The notes under the pieces: generated by a model
The model's database searches: none
Seen by the model: only the letters and a program-made list of their open reading frames with translations
What the model was told of the DNA's origin: nothing
Shown: positions 16,685-25,509 of the stretch, one piece after another
Numbering within the stretch: position 1 is the first letter of the stretch
How the letters are laid out: each line of letters begins with the position of its first letter
NCBI RefSeq assembly: GCF_000025325.1
Contig: NC_013746.1
Location: 116,782-180,781 of the forward strand
Reading direction: 5' to 3'
From: Haloterrigena turkmenica DSM 5511
GTDB taxonomy: Archaea; Halobacteriota; Halobacteria; Halobacteriales; Natrialbaceae
Length of the DNA: 64,000 nt
Made by a program: the position numbers and the translations under genes

Positions 16685-16712
16685 ATAGTCACTTATATAC
16701 CTATAAGAGACT
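16685..16712 (-). promoter_or_regulatory. promoter region of the metallo-hydrolase operon
   Basis: Minus strand CTTATAGGTATATAAG is an inverted repeat (CTTATA/TATAAG, 4-nt spacer) that overlaps a TATA-like core, 55-70 bases before the start at 16636. A regulator bound here would block or position TBP. Confidence 0.45.
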
Positions 16713-16735
16713 TCGGCGGCAACAGTCAGCCCAAT

Positions 16736-17434
16736 TCACCACACAGATCGCATTGGTGGGGCCTCGTGGTCCGTATCAAGGGCAGTTCGAACAATCTCGT
16801 CTATAACCATATTTTCGATTCGTCGCAAGACATCCCCGACGTTCGCTGCTGTGCAATCAAGCTCGCTGGCGATCTCTTGATACGTTGTTTCCCGTGGCTG
16901 CTGGTAGTACCCGAGTTCATGTGCAGTCCGGAGAATCTCCCGCTGCCGGCCACTCAACTTTGTGAACAGTTTCTGTACGCTGGGTTCATACTCGCCAACA
17001 CGTTCAACGGTCGTCGAGAGAATGCTGGGTGTCTCGTCAAGAGCCCGCTTAATGTCCGCTCGAAGTCCGATGAACGTAACCTCTAGCCCACCGTCTTCAT
17101 GGAATAGCATAGGCTTATCAACAATTAGTCCATTTCTCATTGGAATATCGATTAGTTCTTCGACAGTCGTTGTCGGCTTATAATGGATATACGCAACCGT
17201 GCATTCACGGTGTTGAGTTACCCGATAGTCCGTTGTTATCTGACTTTCCGACAAGATTTCAGAGACAGCAGCAGGGTCACCTTCAAACTCGTAGAGCATG
17301 ACTGCTGTTCCATCTCCAAGTAGGTGTGAGGAGTGTAATCCAACGGGGACCACACCATCATGCTCAGCGAACTTATTACCGAGCGACTGTGGCCATCCGT
17401 TGGGATGTCGGTAGATAATTGTGGCGTATTGCAC
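16736..17434 (-). CDS. Bat-type HTH_10 transcriptional regulator
   Basis: 232 residues from GTG at 17434, preceded by AGGGAG; the longer frame adds a basic leader. The C-terminal 60 residues are the HTH_10 domain typical of bacterio-opsin-activator proteins (LSGRQREILRTAHELGYYQQPRETTYQEIASEL). The N-terminal part is a beta-rich sensor domain. It lies immediately upstream of the metallo-hydrolase, GMC and MFS genes in the same direction and probably controls them. The ligand is unknown. Confidence 0.88.
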   Translation of the reverse strand: MQYATIIYRHPNGWPQSLGNKFAEHDGVVPVGLHSSHLLGDGTAVMLYEFEGDPAAVSEILSESQITTDYRVTQHRECTVAYIHYKPTTTVEELIDIPMRNGLIVDKPMLFHEDGGLEVTFIGLRADIKRALDETPSILSTTVERVGEYEPSVQKLFTKLSGRQREILRTAHELGYYQQPRETTYQEIASELDCTAANVGDVLRRIENMVIDEIVRTALDTDHEAPPMRSVW

Positions 17435-17574
17435 GATGTCTCCCTTTGTTAGTAGTACACATGAAAGTTCATGAAGATTTCGGGAGTACCAGTTCAGTAA
17501 TCTTGACCGGCGCCAACTAACCACCTATAATAACCGTTAGGAATTCTTACTCGTAGACTGTTGCAGTATGTAGT

Positions 17575-17885
17575 GAATCATCTCGACGAGATCTCCGTCG
17601 AGGAATTACAACATGCCTTCGACAACGTGGACGGGAAGAAGTCGACAGAACGGCTCTTAGCGGCAATTGCGTTCAAAACAGTGTGACCCAAACTGAGTTG
17701 GCCGAGTGGTACGACGTTCAGCGGCGGACGATCTACAGCTGGCTCAAGCGACTCGACACCGACGAGTCGCTTGAACAGGCTGTATCTGACGATAAACGAA
17801 CTGGGAGAAACTGAAAACTCTCAGAATCACATCTAAAAGAATTTGAAGAAACCGTATACGAACCACCCCACCTAACTCCTCGAGG
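17575..17885 (+). pseudogene. IS630-family transposase fragment
   Basis: Reads HLDEISVEELQHAFDNVDGK and STERLLAAIAFK, then loses frame, then TELAEWYDVQRRTIYSWLKR and DESLEQAVSDDKRTGR, then loses frame again before LSESHLKEFEETVYEPP. This is the N-terminal HTH part of the IS630-type transposase common in haloarchaea. The DDE region is absent, so it is a relic. It abuts the truncated 5' end of the next gene. Confidence 0.75.
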
Positions 17886-18334
17886 AGTTCCCGGTCGGTC
17901 GCTGAGGACGCTCCCGAATTCGCTGTCCACGTCTCCATCTCGGCGATCAATCGAACGGGCTACGCGATGGCTGCGACGCGGATCCTGCAGGCCAAAAACC
18001 TCCGACCGACTCAAGACCGCATCTCGCTACTACAGGTAGTAGTCAGTTCGCCGTATGCTACTGCTCGAGCACTGTACCAACTCGTCGGTGAAGACGAGAG
18101 CCGAGAGCTCCGGCCGGACGACCGCTACGCGCTGGGTATGCTCGAACCCAAGCAGTTGCTCGCCAATCTTCCACCGACAGTTGGCCGAATCGTTCACGCG
18201 CTTCTCACAGCCGAAAACCGCCTGTCACAGCGGGACCTCGCCGACCGAGCGGGCGTCTCAGCACGGACCATCCGGAACTATCGCAACCGGCTTGAGGCGT
18301 TCGATCTCATCCGTATTGACGAGAACGGATATCG

Positions 18335-18342
18335 TCTGGCGT
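18335..18342 (+). repeat. 8-bp target site duplication, left
   Basis: TCTGGCGT; an identical copy lies at 19086-19093. Eight bases is the usual duplication length for IS6-family insertion. Confidence 0.9.
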
Positions 18343-19085
18343 GGCAGTGTCTAGTTAGGCCAGTTTGAGAAGCGAGCAGGTCGTGGAGCTAGTTTGGCCA
18401 TGACACTCGCAGACCTGCTCAGCGAGTGCTACGCGGCGAAATTTGATGAATCTTGGGAGCGTGAGCGGACGGCGACGCCCGTCAGGGTGTTCGCCGTCCG
18501 CCTCCACGCGACCGGTTGTTCGCTCCGAGAGACACAAGCGATTCTTCGCTTGATCGGCGTAGACCGCTCTCATCAAGCAATCTGGCACTGGGTACATCGG
18601 CTAGCTGATAACGTACCAGACCCGCCGACGGCGCAGCCGTCGCGGGTCGCCATTGATGAAACCGCTGTCAAGATCAACGGCGACTGGTCTTGGGTGTACG
18701 CTGCAATAGACCTAGACTCACGACTAATTCTTGATGTCGCAGTGTTCGGACGGCGAGGCACCGATCCAGCCGCTGCGTTCCTGCATCGATTGACCGAGAA
18801 ACACAATCTCTCCGACGCTGTGTTTCTCGTCGATGGCTACGGCTATCTGACTGCCCTCTCTCGATTGGGGTTAAGCGGTCAACTCGACTACGTCGAGCGA
18901 AACCTGATCGAAAAGTGGTTTCAGACCTTCAAGATGCGGGTTGACCGCTTCCATAATTCGTGGGTGGGCAGTCGGACGAGCGTCAGAGAATGGCTTGAAC
19001 AGTACGTACACTACTATAACACACAACGACCGCATCAATCACTCAACGGACAGACGCCAGCCGAGGTGCTAAACTAGACAGTGCC
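18343..19085 (+). mobile_element. intact IS6-family insertion sequence (743 bp)
   Basis: Ends are GGCAGTGTCTAGTT (left) and, read inward from the right, GGCACTGTCTAGTTT: imperfect terminal inverted repeats of about 15 bases. Perfect 8-bp duplications flank it. One transposase gene fills the element. Perfect duplications and an intact frame indicate a recent insertion. Confidence 0.93.
18400..19077 (+). CDS. IS6-family transposase
   Basis: 225 residues from ATG at 18400. The DDE triad is complete: Asp in VAIDETAVKING, Asp in VFLVDGYGYL, Glu in NLIEKWFQTFK. An N-terminal HTH (RETQAILRLIGVDRSHQAIW) recognises the ends. Full family length, without frameshift, so the element is probably active. 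The truncated relative at 12325 shares the N-terminal half. Confidence 0.93.
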   Translation: MTLADLLSECYAAKFDESWERERTATPVRVFAVRLHATGCSLRETQAILRLIGVDRSHQAIWHWVHRLADNVPDPPTAQPSRVAIDETAVKINGDWSWVYAAIDLDSRLILDVAVFGRRGTDPAAAFLHRLTEKHNLSDAVFLVDGYGYLTALSRLGLSGQLDYVERNLIEKWFQTFKMRVDRFHNSWVGSRTSVREWLEQYVHYYNTQRPHQSLNGQTPAEVLN

Positions 19086-19093
19086 TCTGGCGT
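19086..19093 (+). repeat. 8-bp target site duplication, right
   Basis: TCTGGCGT, identical to 18335-18342. Confidence 0.9.
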
Positions 19094-19440
19094 TATCGTT
19101 CCAGATGACTTCCGAACGCCGTGATTCAGTTGTTCCAACAGTCCTCGAGGAGAACCAGACGCTCCTCGACGCCGCCGACACATTGCTCGAGACACTCCTC
19201 CCGCCAGCGCGAGACGGTGATCCCAACGACCCACTTGGCAGCGTACTGTTCTGGCCGCCGGATCCCCAAGGATTACTCAATCACCACCGAGTTGGTCCGT
19301 GGCTGCGACTCGCAGCTGCGCTCACAGCAGCAGGGTCTACCGGGAACAACCAGGCCGTGCAGATGGGCCCACCGCTCGAGCAGCAAGCGCTTTCTCATAC
19401 AACTCCCTAGGATTTAGTGAAGCGAGACCGCATTGCCAGT

Positions 19441-19728
19441 CTAGCTGTTGTTCTTCCGGCCGGGGACGCCGTAATCGATGTGGACTTCCGGTGTGCTCGG
19501 TGATTCAGATGCTGGAGTTCCGTTCCAATCGAGAACATGGACATTCGCTAGTTCCCCAGAAAACTGGAACCGATGGACGCCGGTTTCGATCGTCCCTTCA
19601 ACAGCATGTTCCGAGACTACTGTAGTCTCCTCGAGTGAATCAGCAGCAACTGGTTCGATATCACCATCGACGCTAATCTCGTAGTTGGATGGCACTCCAC
19701 GACCGATTACTGTAACGAGATTTGTCAT
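19441..19728 (-). CDS. small conserved haloarchaeal protein (95 aa)
   Basis: Start taken at Met 19728 (MTNLVTVIGRGVPSNYEISV). Beta-rich: ISVDGDIEPV, HAVEGTIETGVHRFQFSGEL and NVHVLDWNGTPA form a small sandwich-like domain without cysteines. I recognise the ISVDGDIEP...TGVHRFQFSGEL pattern as recurring in haloarchaea but know no function. It lies after the interrupted HTH gene on the opposite strand, converging with it. Confidence 0.65.
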   Translation of the reverse strand: MTNLVTVIGRGVPSNYEISVDGDIEPVAADSLEETTVVSEHAVEGTIETGVHRFQFSGELANVHVLDWNGTPASESPSTPEVHIDYGVPGRKNNS

Positions 19729-19839
19729 CGTTCTCCCACTTGACATACAGTGGAAGACTCAACTTTGCCAGTATAAGCCTTCTCATTGGCAAAACGGTCG
19801 GCATTTCCAACGGTCTCGAACGAACGAATATGGGTTGCA

Positions 19840-20115
19840 CTACAATTCGACGTACTGATCTTCCCACTCTCGTCTATCCTGGATCGCTTGCTCTCCTGCG
19901 TCGCCGATCGCATAATAGTTCGTCCGTCGGTCGAGTTCGCCCTTCTCGACCAACTCCTTGTTGACAAGCGTGTCGAGGTTTGGGTACAGCCGGCCGTGAT
20001 TGATCTCGCTCTCATAGTATCCCTCTATCTCCTCCTTGACATCTTGGCCGGACGGGCGGTCAGCACCTGCGATCACATACAGGAGGTCTCATTGGAAGCC
20101 GGTAAAGTCATCCAT
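19840..20115 (-). pseudogene. PadR-family regulator with nonsense codon 9
   Basis: ATG at 20115 begins MDDFTGFQ, then TGA at 20091-20089, then DLLYVIAGADRPSGQDVKEE, a full PadR winged-helix (GRLYPNLDTLVNKELVEKGEL, TNYYAIGDAGEQAI). The normal residue after FQ in this family is Arg; CGA to TGA explains the stop. A downstream GTG at 20076 could restart a 78-residue form lacking the first helix, so partial function is possible. Confidence 0.8.
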
Positions 20116-20265
20116 ATTACGAGAGTATTCAACGATGCTGTATTTGACTTCTTTCCATGGAGAATTGTATATTTCCGCGCTGTGAAAGTAGAATATTGTT
20201 CCCTGTTGGATATATTCCACACTAAATCAAACGGTGAAAACTATAGCGGAGGCTGGTTCGTGGGT

Positions 20266-20345
20266 GTCATAGAACGATCCGCATGACGTTCTTTTCACCG
20301 AACCTGGAGCTATCCGTTCACTACACTTGCGAACTGAACACATAA
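20266..20345 (+). repeat. block A, right copy
   Basis: Matches the reverse complement of 8976-9052 over about 70 bases. It lies 110 bases upstream of the gene at 20457, so it may contain that gene's promoter. Confidence 0.7.
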
Positions 20346-20456
20346 ACCAGTTTATTCAGACAGATCCTTAACTATCAGAGACAATCGTTTCATACCGTAC
20401 CAACCGTTATCTAGCCACGGACTGTAAGTCTCTTACTTCCCCTTCGTGGGGATCTC

Positions 20457-21065
20457 ATGAACATTCATACCGACGAATTGACCGTAGAAGTATACATCCG
20501 TCCGGACGGACTGGTTGAGCCGATCGACACCAAAATCGACGCGTTACACCGGCTCGACTCTGCGGATCATATTGACAACCTGATGATGAACGCGTGGCCG
20601 GATGCAATCACGCTCACAGACCAAACACCCTACAGCGACGCGATCGATGCGTTTGAACAGATGGAAGCGTGGGCCGGTAAACACGGGGCCAGCATCCAAC
20701 CGCCATTCAGCGTTCGGACTTCCACGTCCACCTTTACGAACGAAACACAGACCACGCTCCGGACTCCAATGATGTGTCTTGCTGTATACGCTGGAGAACA
20801 ATTGGTGAACGTCTTCCCACACTCATCAGGTGACGATCACCACGGAGTAATGGACGCGATTACAGCCCTCAGAACGGATGACCTTGAGCTGTTCCCGTAT
20901 GCCCCTGATTCGGCTACACCACCGCCGAGCCACTGTCCAGAATGTAATACTCAATTAACAAACGTACAGGGGATTGGTATATGTCAGTGTTGTGACCGAG
21001 TCGAAGTCGGCACCATGCCTCATTACGAGCGAAGTCAGCGGTCGCAGCTTGCGCTCCGACCGTGA
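20457..21065 (+). CDS. conserved haloarchaeal protein with C-terminal zinc ribbon
   Basis: 202 residues. Residues 1-150 are an alpha/beta domain (TVEVYIRPDGLVEPIDTKID, MCLAVYAGEQLVNVFPH). Residues 157-182 hold CPEC and CQCC, a zinc ribbon. A CCCCTTCGTGGGG hairpin just before the ATG resembles a diverged hairpin leader. It is flanked by blocks A and B, which are also found around 7-9 kb, so it probably belongs to the old replicon backbone. Function unknown. Confidence 0.7.
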   Translation: MNIHTDELTVEVYIRPDGLVEPIDTKIDALHRLDSADHIDNLMMNAWPDAITLTDQTPYSDAIDAFEQMEAWAGKHGASIQPPFSVRTSTSTFTNETQTTLRTPMMCLAVYAGEQLVNVFPHSSGDDHHGVMDAITALRTDDLELFPYAPDSATPPPSHCPECNTQLTNVQGIGICQCCDRVEVGTMPHYERSQRSQLALRP

Positions 21066-21136
21066 GCGAAGAACACCCCCTTTCCTGGTGACAGTCTCCG
21101 TAATTTGGTGCTCAATAGATGCCCTGTACTTACCGT

Positions 21137-21188
21137 TTGTCGGCTAGTCACAGAGAGAGGGTATGGGAACTTTTCTATGACACCCTGT
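21137..21188 (+). repeat. block B, right copy
   Basis: About 50 bases almost identical to the reverse complement of 7055-7110, with AGTCACAGAGAGAGGGTATG and GAACTTTTCTATGACACC. Here it lies after the 202-residue gene with no operon behind it. Confidence 0.65.
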
Positions 21189-21374
21189 GGTTCGTTTAGT
21201 AACTGTGGATAGCGTACCTATTTGGCTTCGGGGCAAGAATGAAGCGTGATTTCTGAGATGTTGTCCTTCGACCTCTCGTCTATGGCTGGCGCACACCTCC
21301 CCCGACGCCGTACCCCTATTCATCAAAGCAAACCCAACAACAATCGACTCCTGCTCGCTGTCTGTCACCGTCAT
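21144..21374 (-). CDS. short ORF behind a hairpin leader
   Basis: 76 residues from ATG at 21374, which the hairpin leader (21380-21418) selects. N-terminus MTVTDSEQESIVVGFALMNR; the remainder is basic. The 3' third overlaps block B, so the original gene may end earlier and the tail may be read-through of a rearranged end. Could be a truncated gene. Confidence 0.35.
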   Translation of the reverse strand: MTVTDSEQESIVVGFALMNRGTASGEVCASHRREVEGQHLRNHASFLPRSQIGTLSTVTKRTTGCHRKVPIPSLCD

Positions 21375-21379
21375 CTCTG

Positions 21380-21418
21380 AGTCCTCTCCCTCTCGTAAGG
21401 GACGAACAACGCCACAAT
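21380..21418 (-). promoter_or_regulatory. hairpin leader element, copy 7
   Basis: Minus strand: TTGTGGCGTTGTTCGT, then CCCTTACGAGAGGGAGAGG, ATG at 21374. The stem is CCCT/AGGG with a six-base loop. Confidence 0.6.
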
Positions 21419-21530
21419 CGCGTCGAACTGAGCAGTCACTCGAGCCGTCTCGTTTCTGCCTTCTCTGCTGCTGTGGATGCGGTGACTGGACAGCTCTGTG
21501 ATGCTCTCTGAGCTGTGCCAGCGGTGGCGC

Positions 21531-21640
21531 ACGATGAATGCGCGCTTCAGCGCGCAGAACGTGCGAGGGACGAGCGATGCGACCACAGGGAGCAAAGCGA
21601 GGAGGGTGGGGAGGACGCGAGCGAAGCGAGCGTGTGGTCG
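21531..21640 (+). repeat. GC-rich stem-loop cluster 3' of the RPA-like gene
   Basis: Tandem small palindromes GCGCGCTTCAGCGCGC and GCGAGCGAAGCGAGCG within about 100 bases, ending near the stop of the RPA-like gene at 21668. Resembles the 3' elements at 9787, 35007 and 37761. Confidence 0.5.
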
Positions 21641-21667
21641 GACACACAAAAAAGAGGGGAGGCGACG

Positions 21668-22549
21668 CTATTCCTGGATCCACCACCGCCCGCGTTCGGG
21701 GAACTCGAGGCGACTCCAACCGGTCACGGCCAGGTTGCATCGCTCGTTGTGCCAGTTCTTCGCCGCGTTCCTGATCCGCACCGTCTCTCCCTCGCTCACT
21801 GTTGTCTGGTAGGAGTTCTCCCAAATCGTGAACTTCATCTTCTCGGTCTCATCTGCGATCAGTCCCACTTGGCTGATCGACGACTTCGAGGGCTCCCACA
21901 GTTTGATGATCTCGCCTTCCACGTCCACTTCGCCTGCCTCCACTTCCGGCACGTCTGCGATGTCCACGATCGTTCCCGATTCGGCCTTCACTTCCTCCAT
22001 CTCCTCGAGGGTTGCATCGATCATCGACGTCCCGTCCGTCACCCTCTCCGCCAGTCCACGGCTCACTGCCGCCCGGTTTGGCCCCCCACGCACCGTCTCT
22101 GTGATTCGCACCGATTGTGTGTTGACCTCCGCTAACTGCTCTTGCTTCAGCTCCGAACGGGGGTCCACCCGTTCAACCCGCCGCTCTCGGCGCTGCTCGA
22201 CCACGATCTCTCGCGTCCGCTTCTCTCGTCCCTCCTGCCGTCCGAACGTCGCCTTTGCGCTGATCAACTCGAGCTCCTCCTCACGACCCCGAATTCGCTC
22301 TTCCTGTGCCAGTGGTAGGTGACCGAACTCGTTCTCCTCGCGCCCGACCACCGTTTCCGGGTGGTTCGTCTCGACTTTCGCGTGTGTCTCCTGATCAACC
22401 GACGCCGCGAACTCCGGTGTTTCGTCCACGACATCTTCCGTGAACGGATCTTCCACGTCCACGCCCACGTCCGTCTTTTCCACAGCCGCCTCCTGGTTGA
22501 CACTCGATTCATCCGAAGTTTTATCATCTCGGAAGTTTGTAGAACTCAT
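21668..22549 (-). CDS. RPA-like OB-fold single-strand DNA-binding protein
   Basis: About 293 residues from Met 22549 (MSSTNFRDD). Residues 1-110 are acidic; 110-150 are basic and coiled (QEGREKRTREIVVEQRRER). Residues 190-285 form an OB-fold: GEIIKLWEPSKSSISQVGLI, FTIWENSYQTTVSEGETVRI, NAAKNWHNERCNLAVTGWSR. The FPERGRWW ending is shared with the fragment at 35116. Related haloarchaeal proteins are single-strand DNA-binding or RPA-associated; here it may serve replicon replication or transfer. Confidence 0.75.
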   Translation of the reverse strand: MSSTNFRDDKTSDESSVNQEAAVEKTDVGVDVEDPFTEDVVDETPEFAASVDQETHAKVETNHPETVVGREENEFGHLPLAQEERIRGREEELELISAKATFGRQEGREKRTREIVVEQRRERRVERVDPRSELKQEQLAEVNTQSVRITETVRGGPNRAAVSRGLAERVTDGTSMIDATLEEMEEVKAESGTIVDIADVPEVEAGEVDVEGEIIKLWEPSKSSISQVGLIADETEKMKFTIWENSYQTTVSEGETVRIRNAAKNWHNERCNLAVTGWSRLEFPERGRWWIQE

Positions 22550-23874
22550 TGCAATATCCTCGAAGGCGCTACCCACCGCGTCTTCACCTCAACTCTGCCT
22601 AGTCCCAACTGTGATCGTCTCCTGCAACCGCTCTCGCTCGCGCCTTCAGGTCCCCTGAGGCGCGAGTAGAGCGGGACACTATCCCTACCAGCCAGCACCG
22701 CGCGCCGGGAGTGACCGGTGCGAGCGGCCAGCGGAGTAAGCTCGCTCGTGTCCGGCCCGAACTGCAGGTCCGTGTCCAGTGCGACTGTCGAGAGCACGGC
22801 GAGTCGCATCGTGGCTCGCCGCGCGCATCGGCACCAAGTACTGGAACGCGAAAGCCTGCGAGGGGCGCAACCGACGGGCTTACCCGCTGGCGTCGAGGGC
22901 ACATGCCCGGAACGGGAGCTCGCGGTGCGGAGAGCGCCCGCACGCCCGGAATGGTCAGTCGCGAAACGGCGAACGAAGTGAGCCGTGTGCGACGCGGAGG
23001 GAGCGGAGGCGAGCGGGGCGTGCCGTTTCGTTCACACCAGTCAAGGAACCGCTAAAACACCCCACCTTCAGCTCAGCCTGGTGGGCTTCGAAAGGGCGAG
23101 GACGTCTCGGTCGTCCCCCGCCGACACAAGCACCGCAACAACCGAGCACAGCGAGGGAGTGAGGCGCGCAGCGAGGCGCGGGATGCCGAGCGGCCGAGGG
23201 CTTTCGGTGGGAGTGTACCCCTCTCTCTTCTTGAGTCACCTCCTCGACGACATCGTCTCCCTCCCATTGTTCTGACTCCACCCCTCCGTCAAGATTTTCT
23301 CCCTCCTTCTGCCCTCTTCTCCTCGAGCGTCACCTTCACGTCAACCCCACTCTGCCCTATGCGATCCGAGCAATTTACACGTCTATCCGCATCCCCGCAA
23401 CATCGTCTTCGTCTCTCTCCCATCGTTCCAATGTACTCCCATCTTGCGTGTACTGCCTTCTCGAGTGGTCCGTTCACCACCGAAATCAAACCCGTTGATC
23501 GTCCACGTCGCCTCCTCTATCAGAATCGTCCACCGTCCAACACTCGGGCTACCGTCGAGGCGAGTATTCTATCCACCACCTGGTCTCCGTCTCGATCGAG
23601 ACCTACGACCACCGGCCGGCCCAGCTGCCCAACACTCGGATCAATCTCGAGTAGCAGGACTACCGACTGAAAGGAGCCAACCTAGACTGTATTGAGCGAT
23701 CACTGCCTTCAGAGATCGAACCGGTCTTGTGTGACCTTCGCGCAATCTATTCAGTAACAGCCGAATGAACTACCGAGAGCTTGTTTGAAAACACATATCG
23801 ACTACGGAGACTGTTTCGTCGCCTGTAACCAGAATGGGAACAACGTTATCACGGTCAGTCAACTGTAACCCGAT
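22550..23874. other. long non-coding stretch, two compositional zones
   Basis: 22600-23230 is very GC-rich, with many short inverted units of GAGCG/CGCTC type and no frame with haloarchaeal composition. 23230-23660 is pyrimidine-rich on the plus strand with some direct repeats of CTCCCTC type. All listed frames lack motifs and are basic or Ser/Arg-rich, a sign of chance. The AT-rich end (23700-23870) likely holds the kinase promoter. It may be a structural spacer or remnant origin-like region; I see no gene. Confidence 0.5.
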
Positions 23875-24960
23875 ATGAATGGCTGGGAGTCAGGGGCTCT
23901 TATTCCAGCGGCTGTAGATACACTCCCGATCAACTTCGCAATCCTTGATGACGATGGAACAATCCTGTATACAAATCGTGCCTGGCAGGAGTTCGGCGAA
24001 GCGAATGATATCGAACTTCGACCGGATACAATCGGAACCAACTATCTTACGATCACCAGACAAGCGGAAACGGAGACGGCACAAACTGCTGCCGCCGGGT
24101 TATCCGAGATTTTAACGGGCGAACGCAAATTGTTCGAGTTTGAATATCCGTGTCACTCTCCCAACAAACAACGGTGGTTTCTCATGCGGGCAGCATCGTT
24201 CACTACCGGTGATCAGAGATACGTCGCTGTTGCCCATTTTGATATCACTGATCGGTACCAGTATCAGCGTCGGTTGGAAGAGTCCAACGAGCGCCTCCAG
24301 CAGTTCGCCTACGTTGCCTCCCACGACCTCCGAGAGCCGTTACGAATGGTCACGAGCTACCTACAACTGCTTGAGAGTCGGTATAGTGACGAACTTGACG
24401 AAGACGCCAAAGAGTTCATCGAGTTCGCAGTTGACGGTGCCGAACGGATGGAGGCAATGATTGAGGGGCTGCTTACGTACTCCAGAGTCGAAACACAGGG
24501 GAAGTCCTTCGAGTCGGTCGATCTCGAGGCAGTGCTGGACGACGTGTTGACGGATCTCAGTATCCGGATCGACGAAACCGGTGCTGAAATCACTGCTGAA
24601 CCGCTGCCGACTGTCAGCGGTGACGCCAGCCAACTCCGTCAACTCTTCCAGAATCTGTTAGAAAACGCCCTCCAGTACAGCGGTGAGCAGGAACCCCGAG
24701 TGACAATCTCTGCGACGCGTGACGAGGACGAGTGGATGATTTCCGTTAGTGACGAGGGGATCGGTATCGATCAAGAAGATGTAGACCGGGTGTTCGAGGT
24801 ATTCCAGCGACTCCACAGTCACGAGGAGTACAAAGGAACAGGGATTGGCCTTGCACTCTGCCGACGAATTGTCGAACGCCACGGGGGCGAGATTTGGGTA
24901 GACTCCGAACCCGAAGAAGGATCGACGTTTTCGTTCACGCTTTCAGCAACCGATACGTGA
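23875..24960 (+). CDS. PAS-domain sensor histidine kinase
   Basis: 361 residues, soluble. PAS domain at residues 15-130 (INFAILDDDGTILYTNRAWQ). HisKA with the phospho-acceptor His in YVASHDLREPLRMV (about 150). HATPase with N box (NLLENALQYS), G1 (DEGIGID) and G2 (GTGIGLALCRRIVERHGG). Typical of the large haloarchaeal orphan kinases; no response regulator is adjacent. The C-terminal half of a close paralogue survives at 33149-33562. Confidence 0.93.
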   Translation: MNGWESGALIPAAVDTLPINFAILDDDGTILYTNRAWQEFGEANDIELRPDTIGTNYLTITRQAETETAQTAAAGLSEILTGERKLFEFEYPCHSPNKQRWFLMRAASFTTGDQRYVAVAHFDITDRYQYQRRLEESNERLQQFAYVASHDLREPLRMVTSYLQLLESRYSDELDEDAKEFIEFAVDGAERMEAMIEGLLTYSRVETQGKSFESVDLEAVLDDVLTDLSIRIDETGAEITAEPLPTVSGDASQLRQLFQNLLENALQYSGEQEPRVTISATRDEDEWMISVSDEGIGIDQEDVDRVFEVFQRLHSHEEYKGTGIGLALCRRIVERHGGEIWVDSEPEEGSTFSFTLSATDT

Positions 24961-25209
24961 ACACTTTTTTGAGAAATTCTCATGCTGTATTCGCATGTGT
25001 ACTTACCAAACTGATCATCCTCTTTCTGGAATAACGAGATTGTGCCACGGTTTACTGCCATTTGTATCGTAGGAGTTGACCGGTCCAACCTCGCCATCGG
25101 TCGTGGCTGCCGGCCGCAACGCGGCCGGGAGCGGTGGGTGGGGAGGCGGGAAGTAGGTGGATGGCCAGACTGAGCACGAGAGCGCCGATGGGCTACTCCC
25201 GTGTCGAAT
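24961..25209. other. intergenic with GC-rich repeat
   Basis: Contains GGCTGCCGGCCGCAACGCGG followed by GGGAGCGGTGGGTGGGG (about 25108-25145), a relative of the GC-rich 3' elements. No supported gene. Confidence 0.4.
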
Positions 25210-25352
25210 TCAGTCCTCGAGTTCGAGGAGTTCGTCGCGACGGACTCGGAGTATGTTCGGCGTCGATCCAGCCACATCTGCGATTCGCTGCTGGGACAGA
25301 TACAGGCCGGATCGTTTACTGACGAGATACAGGTAAGCCGCGGGGGGATGTG
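25210..25352 (-). pseudogene. TFB (TFIIB) C-terminal fragment
   Basis: Reads AAYLYLVSKRSGLYLSQQRI and ADVAGSTPNILRVRRDELLE, ending TGA at 25212-25210. This is the end of the second cyclin repeat of TFB, including its recognition helix. No upstream TFB sequence is joined to it; it is preceded in another frame by the start of a zinc protein. It may be the missing end of the TFB relic at 29040-29460. Confidence 0.65.
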
Positions 25353-25436
25353 AGTGAAGACCTCCTGCCCGCAGACGGGGCACCAGAGGAACTCGAACAG
25401 TGCCTCACTGTGTCGGTCAAGTACTTCGAGACTCAT
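25353..25436 (-). pseudogene. 5' fragment of a CPVCG zinc protein
   Basis: ATG at 25436 starts MSLEVLDRHSEALFEFLWCP and VCGQEVF, an acidic helix plus first zinc knuckle, then runs into the TFB tail out of frame. The second knuckle is absent, so this is a 5' remnant created by recombination. Confidence 0.5.
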
Positions 25437-25509
25437 TGGTTGACTAACTTGACCGGACTGGGCCACCACCTCGTGCCCGGCCGAAAAACAGCGCCCAACG
25501 CTCTCCCCT

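Larger units (their letters stand above)
17967..19410 (+). pseudogene. HTH protein gene interrupted by an IS6 element
   Basis: 5' part 17967-18342 and 3' part 19094-19410 join into one 230-residue frame when the element and one target duplication are removed: CGT CTG GCG T+TA TCG reads RLALS. Residues 70-128 hold a winged-HTH (RLSQRDLADRAGVSARTIRN). The open frame extends upstream of ATG 17967 without a start into the IS630 relic, so the 5' end may also be lost. Before the insertion it was probably a DNA-binding protein of a haloarchaeal accessory replicon. Confidence 0.85.

Noticed and set aside
21515..22135. Plus-strand frame of 206 codons opposite the RPA-like gene
   Set aside because: The minus frame has the OB-fold; this one is Arg/Ser/His-rich and motif-free.
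22577..23260. Several frames in the GC-rich zone after the RPA-like gene
   Set aside because: Basic, repetitive, no start context or motif; explained by short inverted GAGCG units.
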